The position numbers and the translations under genes were made by a program. A stretch of 64,000 bases of DNA from Metaphire vulgaris. Lineage: Eukaryota > Annelida > Clitellata > Crassiclitellata > Megascolecidae. Shown here in pieces: positions 34,261 to 45,254 of the stretch; the first letter of the stretch is position 1; each line of letters opens with the position of its first letter. The notes under the pieces are model-generated. The model searched no databases. It had not been told where the DNA came from and was given only the letters and a program-made list of their open reading frames with translations. The stretch is from NCBI GenBank assembly GCA_018105865.1, contig CM030840.1, positions 8,824,294-8,888,293 on the forward strand, in the 5' to 3' direction.

Positions 34261-37200
34261 CTGTTCATTTCTTTTTCCCCTAAGCTTGATATACGAAAAC
34301 CGATTAATCATTGGACCTACCGCACTGCCGTTGATCAATACTCACATTTAAACAAAATTCCTATCTCCTTTTCCTTAACCCTCCGTTGTTCACATCTTCG
34401 TTTTCGCCGTTCGCATTTCCATCTCACCCGACGCACAGATATCATTATCATCCTTCTCGCTCTTTCAGGCGATATCCACCCAAATCCCGGACCATCCCAA
34501 TCACACATGACACTGTGCACTCTCAACATCAGATCCCTCACTAATCCTCAACACACACATTCACTTCATGAACTTGCTAACACAAAATTAGACCCCTTCT
34601 TTCCAATACACATGCTTCACTCCTCAGCCATAGACATAGTTGCACTAACTGAAACCTGGGTATCCCCGTCTACAACTTCATGCCAGTTGATCGAGGCAAC
34701 CCCACCTGGCTTTTCCCTCTTGAGCTTTCCCCGTTTGAAAAAATTTACCAACTGTTCTTCTAATCTAGGTGGAGGCACTGCTTTTCTTATTCGTGATCAT
34801 ATACAAATTAGCAATTCCTCTTCAATGAATTTCTCTTCATTTGAATGCTCATTAGTCACCCTCAATCTTCCTCTCTCAAAACTAACTATTTTTAACATTT
34901 ATCGTCCCCCATTATCATCAAAATACTCAGCCTCATTTGTGACATTCCTTGATGAATTTACCTCTTTTTTGGGCTCTGCAGCTACAACTCCACACGAATT
35001 CTTAATTACTGGCGACTTTAATTTACACGTGGACAAGAGTGATGATCCTAACTCTACCCAATTCATGCAGCTGCTCACACAGACAAACCTCACGCAACAC
35101 ATATCTCTTCCAACTCACACTTTTGGACACACTTTAGATCTACTTATCACGTCATCTTCTTCATCATTATCTCCAATCTCAGCAATTAGTCAAGTCTCTC
35201 CATCTGATCATTTTCCCATCTTCACCATTTTAAGTATCTGCTCACCAACTCCTCCACCTCGTGGCACCTACTCATTCCGCCGTCTCAACAAAATTGACAT
35301 TGCCTTGTTCTGTGATAACATTAAGTCATCTGACCTAATTACTAACACCCCTACTACCCTGTCATCACTGATCGATAAATACAATTCTGTGCTTTCTGGT
35401 CTTCTCAATAAACATGCTCCTATCATCACTAGACCTTTTTCGTCTCATAACAGCAAACCCTGGTATAACTCTTTCATTCATGCTTTCAAGTCATTTCGCA
35501 GACGTCTTGAGCGAACCTACCATAAAACACATTCTCCATCTGACCTTTTAAATCTTCGTTCCACCACCAACCGCTATCATAATCTCCTTACATCTGCCAA
35601 AAGAAGTACTACTCTAACATCATTTCAACAAATAGCTCAAATCCACGTAAGCTCTGGAAAACTGTAAATGATCTTTTCCATCGCAAAGACTCAAAACCTC
35701 TCCCTCAATCCATTTCCCTGTCAGAACTTGCTGAATCTTTTGCTAAGTTCTTCTCTGTAAAAATCTCCAAGATTCGCAGTGTCCTCAAGTCTTTCACTAT
35801 TACTCAAACCTCCTCTCCTCATTATCCTCCTCCCCCACAACCTCCATGCAATTTATCCAGCTTCACTCCTACAACTGAAGAAGAGGTATCCAAACTTCTA
35901 CTATCCTTGCCAAACAAACAATGTAATCTAGATCCCATACCTACCTCTTTACTCAAACAGTGTGCCACCGTGCTTACGCCTATTATAACTAGAATCATCA
36001 ACCTCTCTCTTATCTCAGGCACTTTCCCATCCGCATTCAAAAACTCTTTTGTCACTCCTCTCCCTAAAAAGCCTGGTCTTGACAGAGAAGATCTCAATAA
36101 CTATCGCCCCATCTCAAATCTTTCTCTTCTATCAAAACTTACTGAAAAAATTGTCCTTTCCAGACTGAATGAACACCTTTCAAGTAACTCACTATATAAT
36201 GCTCATCAATCTGCCTACACTAAACATCACTCAACTGAAACTGTCCTCGCCTACATTTATGACAGACTCTTAACTGCAATTGGTCTTCGCCAAGTTACTG
36301 GCCTTTGTCTCCTTGATCTCGCTGCAGCATTTGATACCATAGATCACAAAATTCTGCTTGAGCGACTCTCTCTGGTTTGGCATATCTGAAAAAGCTCACA
36401 ACTGGTTTGCATCTTATCTCAAATCTCGGTCTTTTCAAGTGTCCTGTCTTGGCCAAATTTCTCTTTCTCATATTATGGAGTGCCTCAGGGATCTGTTCTC
36501 GGGCCTGTACTGTTCAGCCTTTACACCACACCACTTTCATCTCTAATTAATTCCCTCAAATTAAACCACCAACTCTATGCCGATGACACTCAGCTATTCC
36601 TTTCCTTCTCACCTCTTTCATTCAATGCTTCTATTATTGAGCTTGAATCTGCATTCTCGTCAATCTCTGCATGGATGTCATCTAATCTCCTCGCTCTCAA
36701 CCCATCTAAGACAGAGTTTCTTCTAATCGGACTACCCCAACAACTCAAAAAAATTGACAATCCTAAACTAGTTTTGGCTCCTGACACCACAATAATCCCT
36801 GTTCCAACTACTAGAAATCTCGGATTCAAATTTGACTCTTTTCTAAACTTCGAATCACAAATCTCCCAACTTTCAAAAGCCTGCTTTATTCATATTCGTG
36901 ACCTTCGTCGCCTACGTCCTTGTCTTGATATTAAGACTGCGTCCACAATCGCCACCTCTATAGTCCACTCCAAATTAGATTACTGTAACTCCCTCTACTA
37001 TAACCTTCCCAAAGCCTCCATCAACAAATTGCAATCAATACAAAATGCTTTAGCTCGTGCTGTTACTATGTCACCTAAATTCTCCCATATTTCACCCATA
37101 CTAAAATCATTACATTGGCTTAAAATAACAGAACGTATCCAATATAAGATAATAACACTTACACATAGCTCACTTCAGTCATCAAAACCTGTCTACCTTA

Positions 37201-37655
37201 GATCACTATTAACCCCTCAGCCTCCTCGACCCACACGTTCGTCATCTCATCTCACTCTGTCACGCCCGCTAAATCAGTCATCCCTGAAAATTTACAACCG
37301 TGCCTTCTCATATGCTGCACCTGAACTCTGGAACTCGATCCCAGCTTCCCTTCGCACACTTGGACACTTTAAAACAATAAAATCTGATTCCTCATTTCCT
37401 ATAATTCCCGCACTATCTCCTCAAGTCTTCAGGTCTAAGCTTAAATCCTTCCTGTTTCTGAAATCATTTCCGCCATAGCTGTAACAACCTAGCCTCACTG
37501 CCCTTCGGATATTGACCATCGCCTGGCTGATCCCACACCTTTCCTATAGCTATTTTAAGAGAGGCTGAGCGCCTAAGAATAAGCAGCTACTGTTGTGCTG
37601 CTTTCCAAGGCGCTATAGAAATCCACGAGATTTTACTTACTTACTTAGACTCGTC
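34261..37655 (+). mobile_element. L2-A LINE, near-complete copy (EN + RT)
   Basis: The frame opens after a TAA at 34258 and runs from 34261 without an obvious ATG until 34507, passing a 2A-like motif. EN (34507-35300) has TLCTLNIRSL, IVALTETWV (catalytic Glu), LITGDFNLHVD and VSPSDHFPI. RT has NNYRPISNLSLLSKLTEKIV, HQSAYTKHHSTETVL, LLDLAAAFDTIDH and, at about 36570-36590, [10 protein letters not shown] (intact). The C-terminus ends with FLFLKSFPP at 37478. Three single-base frameshifts (near 35600, 36370 and 36475) are the only visible breaks. The 3' UTR has an AGCAGC...GCTGCT hairpin and a TTAC tail (37640-37650). It copies itself by target-primed reverse transcription if intact. Confidence 0.9.
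34468..34494 (+). other. 2A-like motif GDIHPNPGP before the endonuclease
   Basis: In frame with the EN start 12 codons later, the element encodes LLALSGDIHPNPGP. 2A peptides, which make the ribosome skip one peptide bond, follow D-V/I-E-x-N-P-G-P. Here Glu is His, while D, I, N, P, G and P are kept. 2A-like sequences at the N-terminus of L2/CR1/Rex1 LINE proteins are known. Whether this variant is active is open. Confidence 0.6.
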
Positions 37656-37779
37656 GAATTTGAGTCTTAAGGCACAATTGAACTCTTTTGCACAATCACA
37701 CTTATGCACAACGGAAATAGTTTTCCATCTACTCCAGTATCGCATTGATTAATTCATGTACAGGTTCCCGGTGAGTTTT

Positions 37780-38045
37780 CTATCTCTTTAGTCTATTCCC
37801 ATTCTTCTGAGTGCCATCATCGGTTTTGTCCAGTCCACTAGATCAAATGCATTTTCATAGTCCACAGAGCAGATGTATATTTCAAGGACCCTTTCTATGC
37901 TTCCTTTTCCCAGCACCCTCAAAATTCTTACTGCATCTCTGGTACATTTGCCTTTCCCGAATCCGTACTGTTCTTCACTGATCCCCTTCACTGCTTCTGC
38001 ATTTGCTTCTACTTGTTTTGTAAGGATCTTCAAAACTATCTGCAA
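37780..38045 (-). pseudogene. EN-RT LINE RT fragment
   Basis: The minus strand reads KILTKQVEANAEAVKGISEE, QYGFGKGKCTRDAVRILRVL and ICSVDYENAFDLVDW, the same RT block as 3306-4041. The FVDYEKAFD motif is SVDYENAFD here. Both ends are missing. Confidence 0.7.
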
Positions 38046-38198
38046 CAGACATGTCGGACATATGAATAAAAAGGCATTTACTGAATTATTATTCCTCCTC
38101 ATTTTTCAACATTTAATAACGTACCATTAATAAAAGAGTTAAGTGTTTAAATTATTACGTGAAACCTATCACCACTATTATATCACATAAGTTCAATG

Positions 38199-38540
38199 TT
38201 AACAACTGCAGTCAAATTGCTTCTTTGTGTCAAACTGTGGCATCCTGCTCCTAAACATCACTCTTGCAACTGTCAAACCATGTCTCGCATCAACTCCGAA
38301 CACTTTGCTTGATGCTTTGGCAACTTCCTTGATGTGTCGTTCTTCAGTGTTCTTTAGATAATGCATAAGCTTTATTGGTTTATCTATGGTGTTCTTACTG
38401 TCAGCATTTGTCCTATCTGCTGCTAATGGAGGTTTAGTAATTAATTTAATTCTTAATTTCTCCCTCTTATCAATTCGTTTCATAGTCGGTCTTACTCTTT
38501 CCATCCGACTGATTTCTGGATTGATTTGAGATACCATTGA
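38199..38540 (-). pseudogene. VGCNG-family protein, C-terminal relic (copy 2)
   Basis: The end reads HIKEVAKASSKVFGVDARHG and RVMFRSRMPQFDTKKQFD. It matches the C-terminus of the 42.5-kb element (ASTAVYGFEARDGFI and SRNLMPLFESKKDF) residue for residue at the conserved spots. Upstream, 112 codons are open. It is cut off at 38540 by an L2-A tail. Confidence 0.65.
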
Positions 38541-38574
38541 TTTATACCTTTGGTATTAGAACTGGTGGTATAGA

Positions 38575-38885
38575 GGTAAGTAAGTAAGTAAATAAGTCAA
38601 ATCTCGTGGATTTCCATAGCTCCTTGGAGCGCAGCACAACAGTAGCTGCTTATTCTTAGGCGCTCAGCCTCTCTTAAAATAGCAATAGGAAAGGATCAGC
38701 CAGGCAATAGTCAACTTCCGAAGGGCACTGAGGCTAGAATTGTGGCTTGTGTCCAAGCGTGCGAATGGAAGCTGGGGTCGAGTTCCAAAGTTCAGGTGCA
38801 GCGTATGAGAAGGCACGGTTGCAAATTTGCAGGGATGACTGATTCAGCGGGTGTGACGGAGTGAGATAAGATGATGAACGTGTCG
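38575..38885 (-). pseudogene. L2-A LINE 3' end
   Basis: On the plus strand the tail gtaagtaagtaagtaaataa is followed by the reversed 3' UTR (ctgcttattcttaggcgctc) and by the reversed end of the ORF (ATPELWNS-type region near 38760-38830). It is 5'-truncated near 38885. Confidence 0.8.
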
Positions 38886-38949
38886 GTCGAGGAGGCTGAG
38901 GGGTTAATAGTGATCTCAGATAGACATGTTTTGAACATTTTGGGCGCTG

Positions 38950-39373
<424 letters not shown>

Positions 39374-39599
39374 ACAATACATAATACATAATTCATAATA
39401 CATAATACATAATGCTTCTGCTTTTCTATACTTGTATATCACTTGCTGCCTTCATTTCTCTTCATTAAAGTTTCATCTTATCATCTTATCTACCATCGAA
39501 ATACAATGCCATAATTTTTTAATTTGCCCTTTCACATGAAATCTGCCTGAGGTTCTTGTCTCTGTCTTCTAATTTTGCTTTTGTCAATTACTTTACTGC

Positions 39600-39850
39600 G
39601 ATCACTACTAGTCCAAACTTCTTAAATACCGCTGTAGTTGCACGCAGTAGCAGCAGTTGCTGTAGCAACAGTTGCAACCCCAAATTTATCAGCCTCTCTC
39701 ACTAGGTTTGATAGAGTGATCATCATTTGATACTTATTTGTATCACTATCCCTTTTTGTTGCCATCGCCATTTTCTTCACGTTCTTCTTCCTCCTCTTTG
39801 ATGTCATAGCCATGATATTAATTTTATTATTCCTCTTCTTCATTACAACT
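39600..39850 (-). pseudogene. Possible middle part of VGCNG-family copy 2
   Basis: The minus strand reads LSNLVREADKFGVATVATAT, which resembles KRADRYGVPDRAAASLSAT of the 42.5-kb element. It lies on the same strand and on the N-terminal side of the 38.2-kb piece, as expected if LINE tails split one gene. The match is weak. Confidence 0.35.
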
Positions 39851-40200
39851 TTCTGCAGACATTACTAGTTCCTCTTTCACGATTTCATTTTGTGTGTTGT
39901 TTTGCCTGCAAAAATGGGTCACTTTTCATTATAATTTCTCTATGAAAACTTCAGGAAATTCATAGCAATACGAAAGTTATAAAAGTGCAATGTACCGTTA
40001 GGATATTCCGAAAATCCTGCACTTCTCATCTCTATGTGATAACCATAATTTGCTAACGTCGGTCATTTATGTATATCGGATCCTGTTTTCAAACGTGAAA
40101 ATTGGGTGTTTCCAGTCATCTTGGAAACATGAAAATTGGAATATTTATCAAGCTTAGGGTAAAGCATACAAATCTAGCATACCTGTTCTGAGCTCCAAAA
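39851..40200. other. No gene recognised
   Basis: A short inverted pair around ggaaacatgaaaattggaat and caaacgtgaaaattgggtgt (40090-40145) looks like a direct repeat of about 25 bp. Nothing else is supported. Confidence 0.35.
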
Positions 40201-40209
40201 AGTCATGTT

Positions 40210-40303
40210 TCACCCACACACCCACACACACCCTGTGTGTGTGTGGGTGTGACACCCATACACACACCACACACACACACCCACACACCCACTGACACCC
40301 ACT

Positions 40304-40368
<65 letters not shown>
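40210..40368. repeat. CA-rich and TA microsatellite
   Basis: CACACC-type units, then CA (40308-40336), then TA (40337-40368). It lies about 60 bp beyond the stop codon of the RLE-LINE on the minus strand. Confidence 0.95.
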
Positions 40369-40372
<4 letters not shown>

Positions 40373-40423
40373 CCCTGAAGGTCCAATGAAAAAATTGCCC
40401 GGAGACAAAAAATAATGTGTGCG

Positions 40424-41260
40424 TCAACTCTCGTCTGGTTCTTCAAAGCTTCCAACGGGAAACGTTCCTCGTACTGATACCGCGTTGAAGCGTTGGATAG
40501 GTACGGATAAGCGCTGAAATAAAAAACTTCCTTCCCTAATGTCACCGGAAGACTCGGAAATGCGACGACCTAGTTGTTTTATGAAGAGCTGTGCGTAGTG
40601 ACTAATGGGGCCGAGGGACTCAAAGGCCAATGGCAAGAAAATGTACTCGGTTGTTAGGTATGCGTATTTGGCCAATTTGCGAACTGCTGCTGCCTCAGCA
40701 GCCGCGCCTGCAGACAAAGATGTAATGGGCAGATGGGTGGCAGCAACTGTGTCTGCCACGGTTACGTCCCAAATTAGACTGCGACCGGCGTGCCACGGGA
40801 TCAGAGTGAGGCCGTCCGGTCTTCTACCATCAGATCGCGAAAGACCGGATGGTTCCTTGGCAGATGGAATACTCGCTCGAGATAGCGCCCGGTAAACCAC
40901 GTCATTGATCATTGTGTGACGTGGCACCCGACCTGGGCCAAGCGAGCAGGACAACCCGTGGGATCCAATTTCAGAGACCTATTCTCCGCAGAGGAAAGTG
41001 TGTCGTCCATGCGCAGTCCGCAGGAAGCGATGGGCAGCGCATAAAGCCAGTCCCCGGCGTACTCCGCTGAAACGGCCCGAAGGCGTGCCTGATGATACTG
41101 CCGTTGGTCGGATTGGAGCAGATCATTAAATTCCTTGAGGACCAGTGGGCGATCCCAGGTGGACTGTTTATGGAGACGGTGCAAGCAAGCGCAGACACCC
41201 GGCGAATCCCAAGTCCCCCATCTCTAATAGGTAGTGTAGCCTGTGCCCACTGACTCTGAA
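40424..41260 (-). pseudogene. RLE-LINE copy 2: endonuclease and C-terminus
   Basis: The main frame (40954-40424, 176 codons) is unbroken: LGPGRVPRHTMINDVVYRAL, AKEPSGLSRSDGRRPDGLTL, GRSLIWDVTVADTVAATHLP, VRKLAKYAYLTTEYIFLPLA and QRLSVPIQRFNAVSVRGTF. RH..(N)D, E, RPD...(15)...D and RKxxKY in this order match R2-type restriction-like endonucleases: the PD...D pair would bind metal, with the Lys nearby. Upstream (41184-40909, two frames) reads ALPIASCGLRMDDTLSSAEN and ends at TLPIRDGGLGIRRVS near 41220. RT is missing (5' truncation). It is the clearest endonuclease copy in the window. Confidence 0.8.
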
Positions 41261-41279
41261 AGACGCAGATTCATGATTT

Positions 41280-41357
41280 AACCCACCCCAAGAAAATGTA
41301 CTCGGTTGTTAGGTATGCGTATTTGGCCGATTTGGCATCGCGCATAGCGTCGTCAAA

Positions 41358-41432
<75 letters not shown>

Positions 41433-41492
41433 AAAGAATATTTTCGAAGCGCAACAGTCGGAAGTCACTTGTCAACATGACGTAATCATAGC

Positions 41493-41550
<58 letters not shown>

Positions 41551-41729
41551 TTATAATTATATATATAATTATATAATAATGATTATAATAAATACAATTC
41601 AAAATGTATAGACAGATACAGTTCTAAATTTTCTATTTAATAATTTAATTTTGCAAAAAAGTCTTCGGATTTTCTGGAACTCGGTCCGGATTTTCCGGAG
41701 CGCCGCTACGTCTCGCTCCGGCACAAAAA

Positions 41730-41774
<45 letters not shown>

Positions 41775-41845
41775 CGCATTGCGTACAGCGTCGTCAAAGT
41801 ACATATATATACATATATATGTATATATATATGTATATATATAAT
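41280..41845. repeat. Cluster of four TA arrays with shared flanks
   Basis: TA arrays lie at 41358-41429, 41495-41542, 41733-41774 and 41803-41843. The spacer gcgtcgtcaaagta occurs before the first and the fourth, with gcgcat-gcgta before each. At 41287-41330 a 45-bp piece repeats 40633-40676 of the neighbouring RLE-LINE (aaatgtactcggttgttagg). The spacers are thus duplicated, not random. Confidence 0.85.
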
Positions 41846-42478
41846 AGGGTGGGTCAAACATTTTTGTTGTAACATGATTAAAAAGTTGCTCTTACATCAA
41901 TGTATGGCTAAAATGTAAGAGAACGTAAATTTTTATATTGTTACGAGGTCCCAACTTTGGTTTAAATATTTGCAAGTTTCTTATGCATTGTATATGTTAT
42001 AAAGTAAAGTAAAGTAAAGTAAAATCTCGTGGATTTCTATAGCGCCTTGGTTAGCAGCACAACAGTAGCTGCTTATTCTTAGGCGCTCAGCCTCTCTTAA
42101 AATAGCTATGGGGAAGGTATGTTATCAGCCAGGCAATAGTCAATATCCGAAGGGCAGTGAGGCTAGGTTGTTACAGCTATGGCGGAAATGATTTCAGAAA
42201 CAGGAAGGATTTAAGCTTAGACCTGAAGACTTGAGGAGATAGTGCGGGAATTATAGGAAATGAGGAATCAGATTTTATTGTTTTAAAGTGTCCAAGTGTG
42301 CGAAGGGAAGCTGGGATCGAGTTCAATAGTTCAGGTGCAGCGTATGGAAGGCACGGTTGCAAATTTTCAGGGTGTGACAGAGTGAGATGAGATGACGAAC
42401 GTGTGGGTCGAGGAGGCTGAGGGGTTAATAGTGACCTAAGGTAGACAGGTTTTGATGACTGAAGTGAGCTATGTGTAA

Positions 42479-44352
42479 TAGGGCGGGTTGAAACATAAAA
42501 AATTTTGGAATTTCTTTACGGAACTTGGTAATTATTTGAGAATTGAAGTCTAAAGAAAGAAACGACTTATAAAATGGTAGTTCCAAGTCAAGTTCAACAA
42601 GTCAAGCCACCTTCTTTAGTAGCTTGAACTCTTTGTTTGACATTGCAGCATGATGAAATTGTGTCATTTGCTATGAAAAATCCACAAAACAAATCAACAC
42701 ATCTTGCAAGTGTCCTAAACATTTGAAAGTCCCGCAACAGGAACAGTTGTTCTCATTGGATCAAAGACATTCAAGGTTATGCTTATTGGAAGGTAAGACG
42801 TAGGGTCAACAAAGCGGTTATGACAAAGGATGCAACGGAAGCATAATGGAGAAGACAAAGCTAAAAGAGTAAAGAAAACATTGTATGGCGATAATAAATA
42901 TTATATCCTGATGAAGACAAAGCCAATGATAGTGAAGGGAGTGATTAAGAAAGCCAAAGTGAGTGGGACAATTCTTAGCTTGGCATTATCTTCATCTAAT
43001 ACGTCTTCCCTCAACTCTGGCATATCGTGGTATGAGGTATTTTCTGATAATGATGCTGAACTCTGTTGCAATGAAAAAGTAAGATCAAATCAAATGTGAT
43101 TACCTCTTCTGCACCTAGCAAAAAGAGCGGACAGGTATGGCGTACCTGACCGAGCTGCTGCATCATTATCAGCAACAGTGCTCATCGATGTTGGCCTTGT
43201 AAGCAAAGAAGACCAAAGCTTTGTAATTGATACAAACAAAGTACCTCACGAGAGACAGAAATTAAGGAAAAGTTTGCAGTGAGGTATACAGTAAGACAGT
43301 CACACAAATCCATAACAGGTTATTTATGTCGATGGGAGAAGGGGTGCCACTTTAGTCAAAGTAAACAAAAATAGCAAGTGGTATGGTGATACTATTGTTG
43401 AAGATCACTACCGGGTATGTTCTTGTTGAAGAACCGGGTGGCAATTATCTAACTCACGTTACACCTTCATCAGGAAGAAGTACTGACATTGCCAGTATAA
43501 TTCTGAAATTAATAACCGAGATGCAGAATGCAGATGCAGACGATTGTATCTCAGCAGTAGGCTGTAATGGTACATACAATAACACAGGCTGTAAAGCTGG
43601 AGTAATCCATCAGATTGAACTGATTAGGACACTTGCAAGATGTGCTGATTTGTTTTGTGGATTCGTCATAGCAAATGACACAATTGCATGCTGCAACATT
43701 CAGTCAATTGGTTTATATGTATGCTGCATACAAATGAATTAATTGCCTTTGAGAAATCTGTTTAAAACGTTGGTTGGATGGATCCACCTATGGACCCTCA
43801 AGTTTCTCTGGCCTCATTGTGCAGTGAATTGCAGCACTGCGAAAGTAAATTCCTTGTTCGTTTTTAACATATCACATGTGACCACGCTATGCCAGAGTTG
43901 AGTGAAGACGTATTAGATGAAGGTATTGCCAAGCTAAGAATTGTCCCACTCACTTTGGATTACAAGAATCACACACAAGTGGTGGAGAGTTGCATAAAAC
44001 TACTAACAGATGCTTCAACAGCAGTTTATGGCTTTGAAGCAAGAGATGGTTTTATTCCCGCCCGAGTCAATTCTCGAAATCTAATGCCCCTATTTGAGTC
44101 AAAAAAAGATTTTAGTGAAAACTTCTTGTAATAAACACTTAATTAGTAACTGTGTAATGCCGATCGTCTAGTGGGCATTCATTGATGACATACAATTTTT
44201 GTGAAATTCAAGTAATGTACTAACTTTCCTCATTAAAAATGGGGCACTTCCACATGTTCCAAAATAGTTCTTTTGTGATTTTCTTTCAAATCAGATGGGA
44301 ATGCAAATATTTCCTCAGTTCCGTGACAAAAATTTTTTTTCGACCCGCCCTA
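42479..44352 (+). mobile_element. VGCNG transposon, 1874 bp, 8-bp TSD
   Basis: The ends are TAGGGCGGGTTGAAA and TTTTTCGACCCGCCCTA (inverse TAGGGCGGGTCGAAAAA). ATGTGTAA at 42471-42478 and 44353-44360 is a perfect 8-bp duplication inside an L2-A LINE. The interior carries a broken gene of an uncharacterised multicopy protein family. An 80-bp inverted pair (42641-42722 and 43619-43703) lies inside. An 8-bp TSD fits hAT or a relative, but the protein is not a standard hAT transposase. Confidence 0.85.
42830..44131 (+). pseudogene. VGCNG-family protein (putative divergent transposase)
   Basis: Blocks in order: RADRYGVPDRAAASLSATVL and VSKEDQSFVIDTNKVPHERQ (43120-43260), HVTPSSGRSTDIASIILKLI (43455-43515), AVGCNGTYNNTGCKAGVIHQ (43555-43615), WFICMLHTNEL (43710-43742) and, in 43889-44131, TLDYKNHTQVVESCIKLLTD, EARDGFIPARVNSRNLMPLF and ESKKDF. 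I recall this block series from uncharacterised multicopy proteins of arthropods and cnidarians. The GCNGT and C..H...EL blocks may correspond to the Asp-containing strand and C/H insertion of hAT-like transposases (inference). There are at least five stops or frameshifts, and an extra 80 bp lies between VIHQ and WFIC. Confidence 0.65.
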
Positions 44353-44579
44353 ATGTGTAAGTGTTATTATCTTATATTGGATACGTTCTGTTATTTTAAG
44401 CCAATGTAATGATTTTAGTATGGGTGAAATATGGGAGAATTTAAGTGACATAGTAACAGCACGAGCTAAAGCATTTTGTATTGATTGCAATTTGTTGATG
44501 GAGGCTTTGGGAAGGTTATAGTAGAGGGAGTTACAGTAATCTAATTTGGAGTGGACTATAGAGGTAAGTAAGTCTCTCT

Positions 44580-45252
44580 TCTTTCTTTCCTTCCGTCTTT
44601 CCCTATTGGGTTGGACGATGGGTCTGAATGAGTTCCTTCCACTTCTGTCTGTCTCTTGCTGCTCTGGTCAATTGGATGAAGTTCATTTGCATTTCTCCTG
44701 CATCCTCTTTTAAGTTTTCTATCCATGTTTTTCTTGGTCTTCCTTTTCTTCTTTTCCCTTCAACATAGTTGTATAGTGCTTTCTTTGGTAGTCTTTCTTC
44801 CTTCATTCTTTCAACATGGCCAAACCATTTCAGTCTTCGTTTCTGTATTGATTCGAGTATCGTTTCTTTTTGCTCTGTCTTTTCTCTGATCGTTTCATTT
44901 CTTATTCTTTGACTTCTGCTGACTCCTGCTATTCCTCTTAACCAGTTCATTTCTGCAGTCATTAATCTTCTTTCGTCTTTCTTCTTTATGGTCCAACATT
45001 CTGATCCATATAATAGTATTGGTTTGATCAGTGTATTATATAGCTTTAGTTTTGTTTTCAGTGATATTTGATTGTCTTTCCATATCTTCTGAAGTTTTCC
45101 AAATGCTGCACTTGCTAGTCCAATTCTCCTTATTATGTCTTCTTCACTTAGGCCATCTTCTGTCAGTACTGATCCTAGGTATACGAATTTTGGTACTTGT
45201 TCTATTACTTCCTCCTTTAGTTTTAGCTTTAGTTTTTTTAGCTTTAGTTTAG
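44580..45252 (-). pseudogene. EN-RT LINE C-terminal third
   Basis: The minus strand reads VPKFVYLGSVLTEDGLSEED, IGLASAAFGKLQKIW, PILLYGSECWTIKKKDERRL, MNWLRGIAGVSRSQRIRNET, RRLKWFGHVERMKEERLPKK and GRPRKTWIENLKED, then stops at 44603. This is the RT thumb and C-terminal domain, almost undamaged (one frameshift near 44960). The tctttctttcc-rich 3' side abuts an L2-A fragment. It is younger than most copies here. Confidence 0.85.
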
Positions 45253-45254
45253 GT

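Larger units (their letters stand above)
42000..44570 (-). pseudogene. L2-A LINE copy split by the VGCNG element
   Basis: The right half of the UTR and the end of the ORF (42000-42478) and the continuation (44353-44570) join exactly at ATGTGTAA: ctatgtgtaagtgttattat is the L2-A sequence at 37145-37175 reversed. The 3' tail is a TAAAG-type repeat (42000-42020) rather than TTAC. The ORF end has the usual AFSYAAPE region with frameshifts, and the copy is 5'-truncated near 44565. Confidence 0.85.
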
